Numbered from the stretch's first letter, positions 55,097 through 62,991 are shown. The stretch is DNA of 64,000 nt from Crocinitomicaceae bacterium (GCA_002713215.1 PAVO01000007.1:308443-372442), one strand, 5' to 3'. The notes: a model not told the origin generated them from the letters alone. Numbers and translations: made by a program.

Positions 55097-56866
55097 ATGA
55101 CATCCATTTTTATTGTTTCCGCGATACTCTTTGCAGCCTTTGTTTCAGGCACTTTGTATTCATATAGCGGTTTTAAGTCATTACTGAAGCGACCACTTAC
55201 AATTGCATTGCCATTCTATGCAATAAGCTTTTTGGGCGCATATTTGCTCTTGATCCCATTGCATATCAAATCACCAGTATTGTGGGGTACCGTGCTACTC
55301 TATTTCTCTGCCGGCTTCGGATTGTTCTCCCTAAGCAGACTTACAGATATCTTTGGCATGTATGGAAATTCAAATCTATCATTGCGCGAGAAAAAAGGGG
55401 TGCTAACTGCCTCTTTGGCTTGGTCAGTGTTCATTGTTTTGAGTTCACCGTTATCAGCCTTAATTGATGATGAACCTTATAAAAACGCCATAACTATAGA
55501 AAACCAAGAGGTGTTTGATCCTAAATCAGTTTTACTTGATGGCGATCAAGCTCGATTTGTCGACCAAGATCTTGCAATTAAAGGTGTTAAGGAATTGATC
55601 GGTGAGGAACTTGGTCTCGGCTCACGTTTTGAATTTGACGATGCTACAATTCAACAAGTCGGTGACAAACTGAATTGGGTTGCACCACTGAAACACCAAG
55701 GCCTTATTAAATGGTGGAACAATAAAACCACTCCAGGATACGCCTACATTAGCGTCAATGACTATGACAGTAGCGATTTAATTCTTAATGAAAGTGTCGA
55801 AATAAATTATGGACATAGCGGATTTTTCTTCTCCAAAGATGTAAGGCGACATGTTTATACAAATGGTTACAGCCGTGAAATTCTTTCAGGTAAACCTCGA
55901 TTTGAAATCACGAATGATGGAACTGGTTACTGGGTGTTTACATCCTACGAAAAGGGAAGTTTCTTGTCTATTAACCAACCTAATGGTGTTGTAACTGTCG
56001 ATGCGAAGACAGGGCATATAGAAAAATACGGCTTATATGACGCGCCTAAATGGATTGACACAATCTACACTGATGTTGTTACTGAAAACCTCATTTCTTA
56101 TACGTTTGGCTATGTCAAAGGCGCTATCAATGCGTGGTTCGTCGGTGAAGATGTGATCACTGCATCAAAGGGTACTTATATGGTTTACACCAAATCAGGT
56201 GAAGCTAAATGGTATACTGGTATGCAATCAAGCGGCGCACAAGAAGGCACGATGGGTTTCGTCTTGTCCGACACACGTACTGGCGTTGCCACTCTTTACA
56301 GAAAAGCTGGTATTACCGAAATGGTAGCAAAGGATGTTGCCGAAGGCTTGGTTCAAGATCTTGGGTATTCTTCGAGCGCACCTATTCCTCATAATGTAAA
56401 CGGGATCAACACGTTTGTTTCAATACTGAAAGACGCTTCTGGCAACAAGCAAGGTGTCGCCCTTGTTCGTTATACAAACCGAAATGTTGCCGGATGGGGC
56501 AAGTCTCTTCAAGAAGCTGAGCGCCGCTACATGACTGCAATGGCTCAACAGCAAGATGCTTCATCTGATGTCGTTGGAGGTGATGAGTTATATACAATCA
56601 CTGCTGACGTGTTCCGTGTCACGCACCTAGATGACACTTCTTACATTATGTTAAGCAATTTAGCCTACAGTGATAACATGTTCTCAGTGGCTCACGCAAA
56701 AGATATGAAGGTCATCATGACCAAGCCAGGTGACAAGGTTACCATCAAGGTTGTCAACTTGGACGTATCTGTGGTGCCTGTTGTTGGTTTCAACAATGAT
56801 TCAATAGAGAGTCGAACATCTCAAGTGCCAAGTAACTACAGCTCAGACTACTCAACGCCACACTAA
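55097..56866 (+). CDS. Multi-pass membrane protein with large soluble domain
   Basis: 589 residues. About four hydrophobic segments in the first ~130 residues (such as SIFIVSAILFAAFVSGTLYS and LAWSVFIVLSSPLSALI), then ~450 residues of beta-rich soluble sequence with repeated aromatic/acidic patches (NDGTGYWVFTSYEKGSFLSI), probably periplasmic. No domain recognised. Its 3' end is followed by a hairpin and a DedA-like gene remnant. Confidence 0.74.
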   Translation: MTSIFIVSAILFAAFVSGTLYSYSGFKSLLKRPLTIALPFYAISFLGAYLLLIPLHIKSPVLWGTVLLYFSAGFGLFSLSRLTDIFGMYGNSNLSLREKKGVLTASLAWSVFIVLSSPLSALIDDEPYKNAITIENQEVFDPKSVLLDGDQARFVDQDLAIKGVKELIGEELGLGSRFEFDDATIQQVGDKLNWVAPLKHQGLIKWWNNKTTPGYAYISVNDYDSSDLILNESVEINYGHSGFFFSKDVRRHVYTNGYSREILSGKPRFEITNDGTGYWVFTSYEKGSFLSINQPNGVVTVDAKTGHIEKYGLYDAPKWIDTIYTDVVTENLISYTFGYVKGAINAWFVGEDVITASKGTYMVYTKSGEAKWYTGMQSSGAQEGTMGFVLSDTRTGVATLYRKAGITEMVAKDVAEGLVQDLGYSSSAPIPHNVNGINTFVSILKDASGNKQGVALVRYTNRNVAGWGKSLQEAERRYMTAMAQQQDASSDVVGGDELYTITADVFRVTHLDDTSYIMLSNLAYSDNMFSVAHAKDMKVIMTKPGDKVTIKVVNLDVSVVPVVGFNNDSIESRTSQVPSNYSSDYSTPH

Positions 56867-56875
56867 TCTTTATTA

Positions 56876-56897
56876 CCCGCCAATGGAATTGGCGGGA
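56876..56897 (+). terminator. Hairpin after the membrane protein
   Basis: CCCGCCAAT pairs with ATTGGCGGG, followed by ATTCTT. Confidence 0.7.
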
Positions 56898-56911
56898 TTC
56901 TTCCAAATGGA

Positions 56912-57076
56912 ATGCTTGCTTCAGCAATCGGTCGCGGAGCGAGATTCTATCTTGTTGCGGGTATACTCTATGCTGGTGGTGAAAAGATGGAAAAAACAAT
57001 TAAGCGCTATATCGATATCTTTGGCTGGGCAGTGATCGCCGCCATTGCTGTATTGATTGGATATCAACAGGTCTAA
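56912..57076 (+). pseudogene. C-terminal fragment of a DedA/YqaA-like membrane protein
   Basis: 54 residues from the first ATG. ASAIGRGARFYLVAGILYAG followed by EKMEKTIKRYIDIFGW and a membrane segment (AVIAAIAVLIGY) matches the C-terminus of DedA/VTT-type proteins, where an 'IGRGxRF' helix precedes the last segment. The N-terminal ~100 residues are absent and no ribosome site is seen, so a gene remnant. Confidence 0.65.
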
Positions 57077-57121
57077 TTTAACTACAGTGGACAATGAGCG
57101 GCCAAATCCTTAGCTGCTCAT

Positions 57122-57487
57122 TTACAGTGGCTTGGCGTTGTTCGGGTAATCGTTGTGCGTATCATCGAACTTGTATTGAGCGCGCAACCAAAAGTCATAA
57201 GGCATACCCGTGGCGACGGCTAACTTTTTAGCAAATGCCATAGTCACATTCACCTTCTCTTTCAGGAAGTTGTAAAAATGCTTCTCTGAAATGTCCAAAT
57301 GTTCAATGACAGCCTTATTGTCCAACCCCTTCGCCTTAGCTTTAGGCAAAAAGAGTTCTTCGAAGTAGCGAGCAGGGTGAAGCCCTTCTTTTCTGTCCGG
57401 AACACTGACAAAACCTTCGCTATTATAATCATCTATTGAAGCGCGGCCTTCCACCAGCGCATCAATGTCTAATCTTTGATTTTTCAT
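57122..57487 (-). CDS. HigA-type antitoxin / XRE regulator
   Basis: 121 residues. XRE helix-turn-helix at about 62-108 (GLDNKAVIEHLDISEKHFYNFLKEK VNVTMAFAKKLAVATG), ending in MPYDFWLRAQYKFD, typical of HigA. AAAGAGGATGCGTT precedes the ATG. 15 bp downstream of the 127-residue gene, with which it forms an operon. It probably binds the ACTTACC-N5-GGTAAGT operator upstream to autoregulate. Confidence 0.8.
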   Translation of the reverse strand: MKNQRLDIDALVEGRASIDDYNSEGFVSVPDRKEGLHPARYFEELFLPKAKAKGLDNKAVIEHLDISEKHFYNFLKEKVNVTMAFAKKLAVATGMPYDFWLRAQYKFDDTHNDYPNNAKPL

Positions 57488-57502
57488 AACGCATCCTCTT
57501 TA

Positions 57503-57886
57503 TTAGTAGTGACGCTCAAAATCGACGTTTACATGGTAAATACCATTAGCCTTAATATCGAGACCGTTAGTTATTTTGGTCTGAATGCGTGCGGCTTTCA
57601 CGGTAGAACCATCAATGGTTTCAAAGGTAAGTGCGCCTATTGTTTCCACTCCGTTAATCGTTACGTTGCAGAAAAACGAGGTCGCATTCTTAATTGGTGT
57701 CTGGCTGATCTGTTCTACAGCCGGAATGCTCAATAATTCCTCCAGGGTTTCCACTTCATGCAGGGCCATTAGAACAGTGTAAATATGCACACTATCACTT
57801 TCGCCGATCGCATAGATTGCTTTTGTCTCATCAACCTCAGTCAACGCAGCCTCAAGCCCCTTATGTACAGTATGAATTATTGGCAT
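57503..57886 (-). CDS. Unrecognised partner of the HigA-like gene
   Basis: 127 residues, alpha/beta. No HigB (RelE-like) residues recognised, so toxin status is unproven. Gene order (partner first, HTH second, short gap, operator upstream) is typical of toxin-antitoxin loci. Confidence 0.6.
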   Translation of the reverse strand: MPIIHTVHKGLEAALTEVDETKAIYAIGESDSVHIYTVLMALHEVETLEELLSIPAVEQISQTPIKNATSFFCNVTINGVETIGALTFETIDGSTVKAARIQTKITNGLDIKANGIYHVNVDFERHY

Positions 57887-57907
57887 TTATTGTTTTCAAC
57901 TTCTTAA

Positions 57908-57926
57908 ACTTACCTGTGTGGTAAGT
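57908..57926. promoter_or_regulatory. Operator of the HigA-like operon
   Basis: ACTTACC-TGTGT-GGTAAGT, a perfect 7-bp inverted repeat ~25 bp upstream of the first gene; a further GGTAAGT half-site lies at 57942-57948. Confidence 0.7.
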
Positions 57927-57985
57927 CTAACAAACCTCTGAGGTAAGTCAAATTGTTTAGGTTGAATCTTAATCAGGTATTGGAG

Positions 57986-58066
57986 TGGTGCCCCCCGGGG
58001 GAATTGAACCCTGACCATCTCGACGGTTATGAGCCGTGCGCTTTGAAACCACTAAGCTAGAGGGGC
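57986..58066 (-). tRNA. tRNA with anticodon CAU (Ile2 or elongator Met)
   Basis: Loop CTCATAA, A73. The body resembles tRNA-Ile2, in which lysidine would read AUA. AUA codons occur in both right-hand leaders, in favour of Ile. CCA encoded. Confidence 0.85.
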
Positions 58067-58069
58067 GTT

Positions 58070-58145
58070 TGGAGCAGCATGCCGGGGTCGAACCGACGAC
58101 ATCGACTTGGAAGGACGAGGTTTTACCAATTGAAACTAATGCTGC
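58070..58145 (-). tRNA. tRNA-Gly(UCC)
   Basis: Loop CTTCCAA; one T-T mismatch in the anticodon stem. CCA encoded. Glycine anticodon differs from the GCC type of the left array. Confidence 0.85.
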
Positions 58146-58167
58146 TTTGAATGAATAGAATTTGCTT

Positions 58168-59015
58168 CGGTTGAGATTACACCTAAGCATGGTTGTCTTT
58201 TGCTGGGCGTACGTTCCGCTTGCGACGAAACTTACCCGCTTATCCACATGCACCAAGCATGTAACAACCATCCCCGCCTTTTTATAGAGGTGGCACTTCC
58301 TCTGACGCTAGTAGGATTTCGACACTTTTGCATACCGTCAACCATGCTCTGGCTATAAATCGGGGCTACCCGAACCGTGCTGCTACTTTTATCGACCACG
58401 TCTGACCTTGCGAGTCTTCAGTGGACCTCATTCAACCTAAGTTGTGAGGCATTAGGAGACTTTCCCTACTTCGCCGACACCCACTTTTGCATTTTATTTG
58501 GCTTGCGGAGCCGGGATTGAACCAGCGACCTTCAGTTCCTCATACTGACGCTCTACGACTGAGCTATCTGCAAAAACTCACCAAGACGCGGGGTGTCAGG
58601 TCATACATGCCCTTTTGAAGCACATAATGGACCACGCCTTGCATTAACACGTTCACAGCGCCAACCGTTACTTGTGTCTCGATATCTTGAGCTTGTGCCC
58701 AGCGACACTAACCCTTGATACCGTGTGAAACGCCGTCTTCGCTAAAATCCGACTAAATCACGACGACCTTTGACCCGACTTTATTCCAGATTGCACGTCT
58801 ATTCATGGTTGCACCCATGAAAGATTTCATTCCAGCGTTGCCCAAATGAAACCTTATCGACTCCGGCGTTCCAGCCCTCCAGCGATCAAGAATCACTGGC
58901 CACCGACAGGTGGGTCTCGTCTGCATAGTAACTCCCTCGAAAGGAAGCGGGCGGTTGTGAGAACCATCCCTTCCACTCGGTTACCCGAATGTCCTCGGCT
59001 ATGCCCAAAAATCGT
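58168..59015 (-). ncRNA. GOLLD-like large structured RNA, copy 1
   Basis: About 848 nt aligning along its whole length with copy 2 (59140-59981), both carrying a tRNA-like domain at the same internal position. Stems covary between copies: CATTCG-GGTAAC-CGAGTG here against CATCTA-GGTAAC-TAGATG (GTAA loop kept), and ACATGC-TTGGT-GCATGT against ACGCACC-TGG-GGTGCGT. No conserved protein frame. Length, internal tRNA, tetraloops and tRNA-array setting fit GOLLD, a large RNA known from phages and lake or marine bacteria. The class name is from memory. Confidence 0.72.
58499..58573 (-). tRNA. tRNA-like domain inside structured RNA copy 1
   Basis: Cloverleaf with acceptor TTGCAGA/TCCGCAA (one A-C mismatch). 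Anticodon position reads GAG (Leu) on a class I body, unlike any real tRNA-Leu; the same acceptor is used in copy 2. Possibly structural only. Confidence 0.55.
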
Positions 59016-59033
59016 AATGCCTAAGCACACTGT

Positions 59034-59105
59034 TGTGACAACAGGGTTCGAACCTGTGACCTACCCCGTATGAAGGGGTCGCTCTACCAACTGAGCTATG
59101 TCACA
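59034..59105 (-). tRNA. tRNA-Met(CAU)
   Basis: Acceptor TGTGACA/TGTCACA perfect, loop TTCATAC, A73. CCA not encoded. Lies between the two structured RNA copies. Confidence 0.82.
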
Positions 59106-59139
59106 ACACTATGCTCAAAACATTGAGATAGTGCGTTCA

Positions 59140-59981
59140 GGTTGAGATTACACCTTCACTTGGTTGTCTTTCGTTGGGCGTACACTGCGCTTGCGACGCG
59201 TTTACCCGCTTATCCACGCACCCCAGGTGCGTAACAACCATCCCCGCCTAGTTTAAAGAGGTGGCATTACCTCTGTCGCGTAATGGGATTTCGACGCTTT
59301 TGCATACTGCCGACCTTGCGAGCCGTTAATCGGGGCTAACCGAAACATGCAGCTACTTACATCAACCAGTTCCAACCTTGCGAGTCTTCACTGAACCTTA
59401 TTCAGCCTAAGCTGTAAGGCGTTAGGGGACTTCCCCCATTACACCGGCACCCACTTTTGCATTTTAGTTGCGGAGCAGGAATTGAACCTGCGGCCAATTG
59501 ATTAAAAGTCAATCGCTCTACCAGCTGAGCTATCTGCAAACTCACCAAGATGTGGGGTACCGGTCCCTACATGCTCTTTTGAAGCACATAATAAAACACA
59601 CCTTGCAATTAACATTTTCACAGCGCTAACCGTTACTTATGTCTCGATACTTTGATCATGTGCCTTTCAACACTAACCCATAGCACCGTGCGAACTGCCC
59701 TTTTCGCTAGAATCGGACTAATCTCGCAAAGATCTTTGGCCTAACTGTCTTCCAGTATGCACTCCTATCAACGATTGCAGCCGTTGAAACCACCACCCCA
59801 GTGTTACCCAGGCTTTAGTTTTCGGAACTGGCGTACCAGCCTTCCGGCAATCAGGAACTGCCGGCCACCTCACGGTGGGCCTCATCTGCATAGAAACTCC
59901 CCCGAAAGGAAGCGGGAGGTTGTGAGAAACCATTCCCTTCCATCTAGTTACCTAGATGTCTTCGGCTATGCCCGTAAAACT
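59140..59981 (-). ncRNA. GOLLD-like large structured RNA, copy 2
   Basis: About 842 nt, homologous to copy 1 along its length with compensatory changes in stems (59941-59958 and 59216-59232). The 3' part (59140-59460) is the better conserved, the 5' part more variable, and a tRNA-like domain lies between, as described for GOLLD. The intervening spacer holds tRNA-Met. Confidence 0.72.
59468..59539 (-). tRNA. tRNA-Lys(UUU)-like domain inside structured RNA copy 2
   Basis: Loop CTTTTAA on the same TTGCAGA/TCCGCAA acceptor as copy 1. No CCA encoded. May be a functional embedded tRNA-Lys or a structural domain. Confidence 0.6.
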
Positions 59982-60158
59982 GTTGCACTTCTACAATTCG
60001 GACGAAGGTGGCGGAGTCGAACCGCGTCCCGCCGTCGCCACCAGATTCTGTGCATATCCTCTGGCTTAAACAACGGATTACCCTTACCACCACTTACTTG
60101 GCCCTGAGCCTGATGCACCAGGTGACAAGGTTGCAAAGGGCACCCTCGATAAAACTAT

Positions 60159-60234
60159 TGGTGGAGCCTGCCGGCATCGAACCGGCGACCTTCGAAATGC
60201 CATTCCGACGCTCTCCCATCTGAGCTAAGGCCCC
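60159..60234 (-). tRNA. tRNA-Ala(GGC)
   Basis: Loop ATGGCAT; CCA encoded. Confidence 0.9.
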
Positions 60235-60235
60235 A

Positions 60236-60427
60236 TGGCTGTCACAAGAGGACTCGAACCTCTAACCGCACATTCAAATTCGCTTCAGCTTTTGTGCAGC
60301 TCTACCGCCTAATCAGTACACACCATTCGTACACTTAACACTTTTAGTTCCAGTCAAATATCACAACCTGCCCGGGCTCTCACCGCGCTGCTTGTTAGCA
60401 ATAGCTTCAGCGAATGTTACTGTGACA
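60236..60427 (-). ncRNA. Interrupted tRNA-like element, 192 nt
   Basis: 5' TGTCACA pairs with 3' TGTGACA (followed by G73 and CCA), and the T arm AGAGG-TTCGAGT-CCTCT is normal, but about 115 nt separate the acceptor from the T arm. An internal pairing ATTCGC/GCGAAT plus AGCT/AGCT joins the halves. A normal D arm and anticodon arm are not found; a 20-nt loop closes a GCACA/TGTGC stem. Could be a tRNA with an insert or a tmRNA-like fold without a recognisable tag. Confidence 0.45.
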
Positions 60428-60500
60428 CCATCATGGTGTTATTACGTGCGTTCTCTGTCTGGTTCACCCTTTCGTTTGAGCATTATGTGACAACAAACAC

Positions 60501-60576
60501 TGGTGGAGATAGGCGGGCTCGAACCGCCGACCGGATACTTGCAAAGCATCTGCTCTCCCAACTGAGCTATATCCCC
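60501..60576 (-). tRNA. tRNA-Ala(UGC)
   Basis: Loop TTTGCAA; CCA encoded. Confidence 0.94.
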
Positions 60577-60700
60577 GAAATTTCTGGTGCAGGGCAAAGT
60601 CATCAACTTACTGTGAGTGCGATCCCCAGTGATATCCACACTATCGATATAGCCGAACAGAAATCACCTTTGACACCCTATCCCTGCATTGAAAACACAT

Positions 60701-60777
60701 TGGCTGGGGGAGAAGGATTCGAACCTTCGATCACGGAGTCAGAGTCCGTAGCCTTAACCTGACTTGGCTATCCCCCA
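60701..60777 (-). tRNA. tRNA-Gln(CUG)
   Basis: U1-A72, G73, loop CTCTGAC; CCA encoded. Confidence 0.92.
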
Positions 60778-60811
60778 CCGATGTATTCTCAGTGTTGCTT
60801 GTAGAATAAAG

Positions 60812-60883
60812 CGAACGACGACTGGGAGTTCAACCCATGACTTCAGGAGACCTGACGTGTTGTCGTTACACCATACGCCGCTC
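60812..60883 (-). pseudogene. Degenerate tRNA remnant
   Basis: Acceptor-like GAGCGGC/GTCGTTC, a GTGT-ACAC D arm and a T-loop-like TTGAACT remain, but no 7-nt anticodon loop and no CCA. Reads as a decayed tRNA. Confidence 0.5.
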
Positions 60884-60898
60884 ATTCATTCTTAAAAT

Positions 60899-60975
60899 TG
60901 GCGGAGCTGACCGGGATCGAACCGGCGACCTCTTGCGTGACAGGCAAGCATTCTAACCGTCTGAACTACAGCTCC
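60899..60975 (-). tRNA. tRNA-Asp(GUC)
   Basis: Loop CTGTCAC; CCA encoded. Confidence 0.95.
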
Positions 60976-60982
60976 AAATTGT

Positions 60983-61059
60983 TGGCGGGAATGACCGGGA
61001 TCGAACCGGCGACCTCCTGCGTGACAGACAGGCATTCTAACCATCTGAACTACATCCCC
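60983..61059 (-). tRNA. tRNA-Asp(GUC), second copy
   Basis: Same loop, diverged acceptor (GGGGATG/CATTCCC); CCA encoded. Confidence 0.94.
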
Positions 61060-61137
61060 ACAGTGTAAACCTTTGCCCAATTGCTGAGCCCTGACAGCGT
61101 CACCTGACAGGTTGTGATCCGAGAATACGAACTCACA

Positions 61138-61320
61138 CTAACTCTGAAGCTCATTACTCAATAATTTATCGAGCTTCCATGGAAGACTAGGGCTTCCCTC
61201 GTCTCTGGCGACATTGTGCGATTGCCAGGCCATCATTAATTCCAACTCTATCGCTTGAATAATTCCACGTAACAGCAGAAGTTCTTCGCGACTGTTTGTT
61301 TCACCCTCACGCTCTCGCAT
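61138..61320 (-). CDS. Small protein within the tRNA array, start uncertain
   Basis: 60 residues from the ATG at 61320, with no ribosome site there. The frame stays open upstream for ~30 more codons with plausible protein sequence (VVYVVVKRGIAFEFK) but no usual start. A perfect AGGAGG six bases before an ATG at 61391 opens a different frame that ends after seven codons. Possibly a frameshifted gene. Helical C-terminal half. Confidence 0.45.
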   Translation of the reverse strand: MREREGETNSREELLLLRGIIQAIELELMMAWQSHNVARDEGSPSLPWKLDKLLSNELQS

Positions 61321-61422
61321 GGTTAAGTGAATCGTTTTTCCAGCGTTTTCAGTTTTAAACTCGAACGCTATTCCACGTTTAACGACGACATAAACAACCT
61401 CCTGTTCGTCAGTCCATACAAT

Positions 61423-61500
61423 TGGAAGGGGCAGAAGGATTTGAACCTTCGCATACGGGAGTCAAAGTCCCGGGCCTTAACCTGACTTGGCTATACCCCT
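61423..61500 (-). tRNA. tRNA-Gln(UUG)
   Basis: Loop CTTTGAC; A1-U72; U at 73 is unusual for Gln. CCA encoded. Confidence 0.88.
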
Positions 61501-61507
61501 ATCAACT

Positions 61508-61583
61508 TGGCGGATCGTGCTGGTCTCGAACCAGCGACCTCGACATTAACAGTGTCTCGCTCTACCAACTGAGCTAACGATCC
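61508..61583 (-). tRNA. tRNA-Asn(GUU)
   Basis: Class I; loop CTGTTAA; G73; CCA encoded. Confidence 0.93.
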
Positions 61584-61693
61584 AAATTCTGAAGCCAAAT
61601 TTCTCGCCTACTCACTGTGCAGCTCCATACACAGACCCGTAGGAAACAAAGTTAAACATTGCGCAATGCTCACTTTCCGGGCGACGTTTACGG

Positions 61694-61785
61694 TGGCGGA
61701 CAAAGTTGGATTTGAACCAACGGTGGGGCTTTCGCCTCGGCAGGTTAACAGCCTGCTGCCTTCGACCATACTCGGCCATCTGTCC
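61694..61785 (-). tRNA. Class II serine-type tRNA with anticodon GUU
   Basis: Stem GCAGG/CCTGC closes loop CTGTTAA, so the anticodon is GUU (Asn codons), but the body is class II with a long variable arm, G73 and a GGCCGAG D arm like tRNA-Ser. A normal tRNA-Asn lies next to it. Confidence 0.75.
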
Positions 61786-61794
61786 ATAATTCCG

Positions 61795-61932
61795 CTATGC
61801 TGCCTGTGGCAGCTCCTGTGTGCCAAAAAACACATCCATCGTTGGGTGACCTACCGCCAAGGCGATGTCGTTCAATGCTTCTTCTATCTTGTCCAGATAG
61901 TGCATTACCAATCGGTATTTTTCTGCGTCCAT
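61795..61932 (-). CDS. 45-residue protein within the tRNA array
   Basis: ATG preceded by GGAGAGTGTC. Helical, with KYRLVMHYLDKIEEALNDI as the probable core; ends in ELPQAA. Located between tRNA-Val and the class II GUU tRNA. Function unknown. Confidence 0.6.
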   Translation of the reverse strand: MDAEKYRLVMHYLDKIEEALNDIALAVGHPTMDVFFGTQELPQAA

Positions 61933-61949
61933 GACACTCTCCAAATTGT

Positions 61950-62026
61950 TGGTACTGGCTATTGGAATCGAACCAATGACATCCGCTGTGTAAGAACGGC
62001 GCTCTACCAATCTGAGCTAAGCCAGC
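61950..62026 (-). tRNA. tRNA-Val(UAC)
   Basis: Loop CTTACAC; CCA encoded. Confidence 0.92.
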
Positions 62027-62037
62027 ACTGTTTAAAG

Positions 62038-62115
62038 TGGTCGGGAATGAAGGATTTGAACCTTCGACCTCTTGGTCCCAAACCAAGCGCTGCTACCAAA
62101 CTGAGCTAATTCCCG
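62038..62115 (-). tRNA. tRNA-Pro(UGG)
   Basis: Loop TTTGGGA; CCA encoded. Confidence 0.94.
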
Positions 62116-62116
62116 T

Positions 62117-62193
62117 TGGTCGGTGATGAAGGATTTGAACCTTCGACTTTTCGGCCCCAAACCGAACACTCTACCAGACTGAGCTAATCACCG
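62117..62193 (-). tRNA. tRNA-Pro(UGG), second copy
   Basis: Loop TTTGGGG; two bases from its neighbour; CCA encoded. Confidence 0.94.
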
Positions 62194-62202
62194 ATTTAAA
62201 CC

Positions 62203-62368
62203 TGTATTCGACATGACGCCTTAAGAGTTCATGCTGCTTAGGCGCCAACCTATTTGGCGAGAGACCCAGTTCTCGCATCCCCAGGGGCCTCACTATCATC
62301 GCGAGGCATTTTCCCCGGCGCATGTTCTTGGCTCGGGATCTATCACTCAAGCGTCATGCGAATACAGA
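62203..62368 (-). ncRNA. Structured RNA closed by a long stem, between Pro and Glu tRNAs
   Basis: CTGTATTCGCATGACGC at one end pairs with GCGTCATG-T-CGAATACAG at the other (17 pairs, one bulge), closing ~130 nt that hold further hairpins (GCCTC/GAGGC; GCGAGA/TCTCGC). No convincing ORF. Unrecognised; could be a spacer RNA or new structured RNA. Confidence 0.6.
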
Positions 62369-62404
62369 CTTTCAAATTCTCCAACCTAAGTTGGTTGCGG
62401 GTGC

Positions 62405-62480
62405 TGGTACTGCCAGCGGGACTCGAACCCGCGTTGCCGACGTGAAAGGCCGGTGTCCTAACCAACTAGACGATGGCAGC
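62405..62480 (-). tRNA. tRNA-Glu(UUC)
   Basis: Loop CTTTCAC; CCA encoded. Confidence 0.94.
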
Positions 62481-62519
62481 ACTGATGTTATCTTCGCGTT
62501 TAAATGCGCCCATTATTCT

Positions 62520-62596
62520 TGGTACCGCCAGCGGGGTTCGAACCCGCATTCCAAGGGTGAAACCAAGGCGTCCTAGTCCAATTAGACGATGGCGGT
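62520..62596 (-). tRNA. tRNA-Glu(UUC)-like with broken anticodon stem
   Basis: Acceptor ACCGCCA/TGGCGGT and T arm are perfect and TTC sits in the anticodon position, but the two strands of the anticodon stem are both CCTTG-like and cannot pair. CCA encoded. Probably defective. Confidence 0.65.
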
Positions 62597-62641
62597 ATAT
62601 AAGTTTTCTCATTCAACAAAACAACTTAAATATTGTTGTTT

Positions 62642-62719
62642 TGGTCGAGGCGGGGGGATTCGAACCCCCGACCAATTGGTTAAAAGCCAACTGCTCTAAA
62701 ACCGCTGAGCTACGCCCCG
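62642..62719 (-). tRNA. tRNA-Lys(UUU)
   Basis: Loop CTTTTAA; CCA encoded. Confidence 0.94.
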
Positions 62720-62743
62720 AACACATTGTTTTCCCACTGTTTG

Positions 62744-62819
62744 TGGTGGGTGCAGAGGGTTTCGAACCCCCGACCAGATAGTTAAAAGCTACCTGCTCTA
62801 CCAACTGAGCTATGCACCC
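62744..62819 (-). tRNA. tRNA-Lys(UUU), second copy
   Basis: Loop CTTTTAA; acceptor GGGTGCA/TGCACCC; CCA encoded. Confidence 0.94.
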
Positions 62820-62884
62820 TCTCGACACTTCCAGACTTTTGTCTGAGGCGACTTTCAGGCCGCCTTTGGGTCACGTATTACGTG

Positions 62885-62968
62885 TTACTTACCCAAGTTC
62901 GTCTTTCGTGCCACTGTGTGGTAGAAGACATGTCGAGAACGATGTGCTCGTCTTAAATTGCGTCGCAT
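62885..62968 (-). CDS. 27-residue basic peptide within the tRNA array
   Basis: ATG with AAGGAG six bases upstream, an excellent ribosome site. Seven of 27 residues are Arg and four His; it starts MRRNLRRAHRSRH. It lies between tRNA-Ile(GAU) and tRNA-Lys and is followed by two small hairpins without T runs. May be another regulatory short ORF or a real micropeptide. Confidence 0.6.
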   Translation of the reverse strand: MRRNLRRAHRSRHVFYHTVARKTNLGK

Positions 62969-62991
62969 AACTGCTCCTTTCGCATTCAATT

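Noticed and set aside
58168..59981. Group I intron or RNase P RNA as explanation of the repeated RNA
   Set aside because: Conserved core sequences of either class were not seen; neighbouring tRNAs are intact and not split by it.
60002..60050. tmRNA 3' end (GGACGCGGTTCGACTCCGCC resembles it)
   Set aside because: No matching 5' end or tag reading frame within the available ~150 nt; only a T-arm-like hairpin remains.
58846..60223. Several 70-116 residue open frames across the structured RNAs and tRNAs, both strands
   Set aside because: They lie across RNA stems that covary between copies, have no ribosome sites, and the frames are not conserved between the two copies.
61608..62086. Overlapping 75-147 residue frames in the tRNA array
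   Set aside because: They run through tRNA-Asn, -Val and -Pro genes; only the short ORF at 61795-61932 has a ribosome site.
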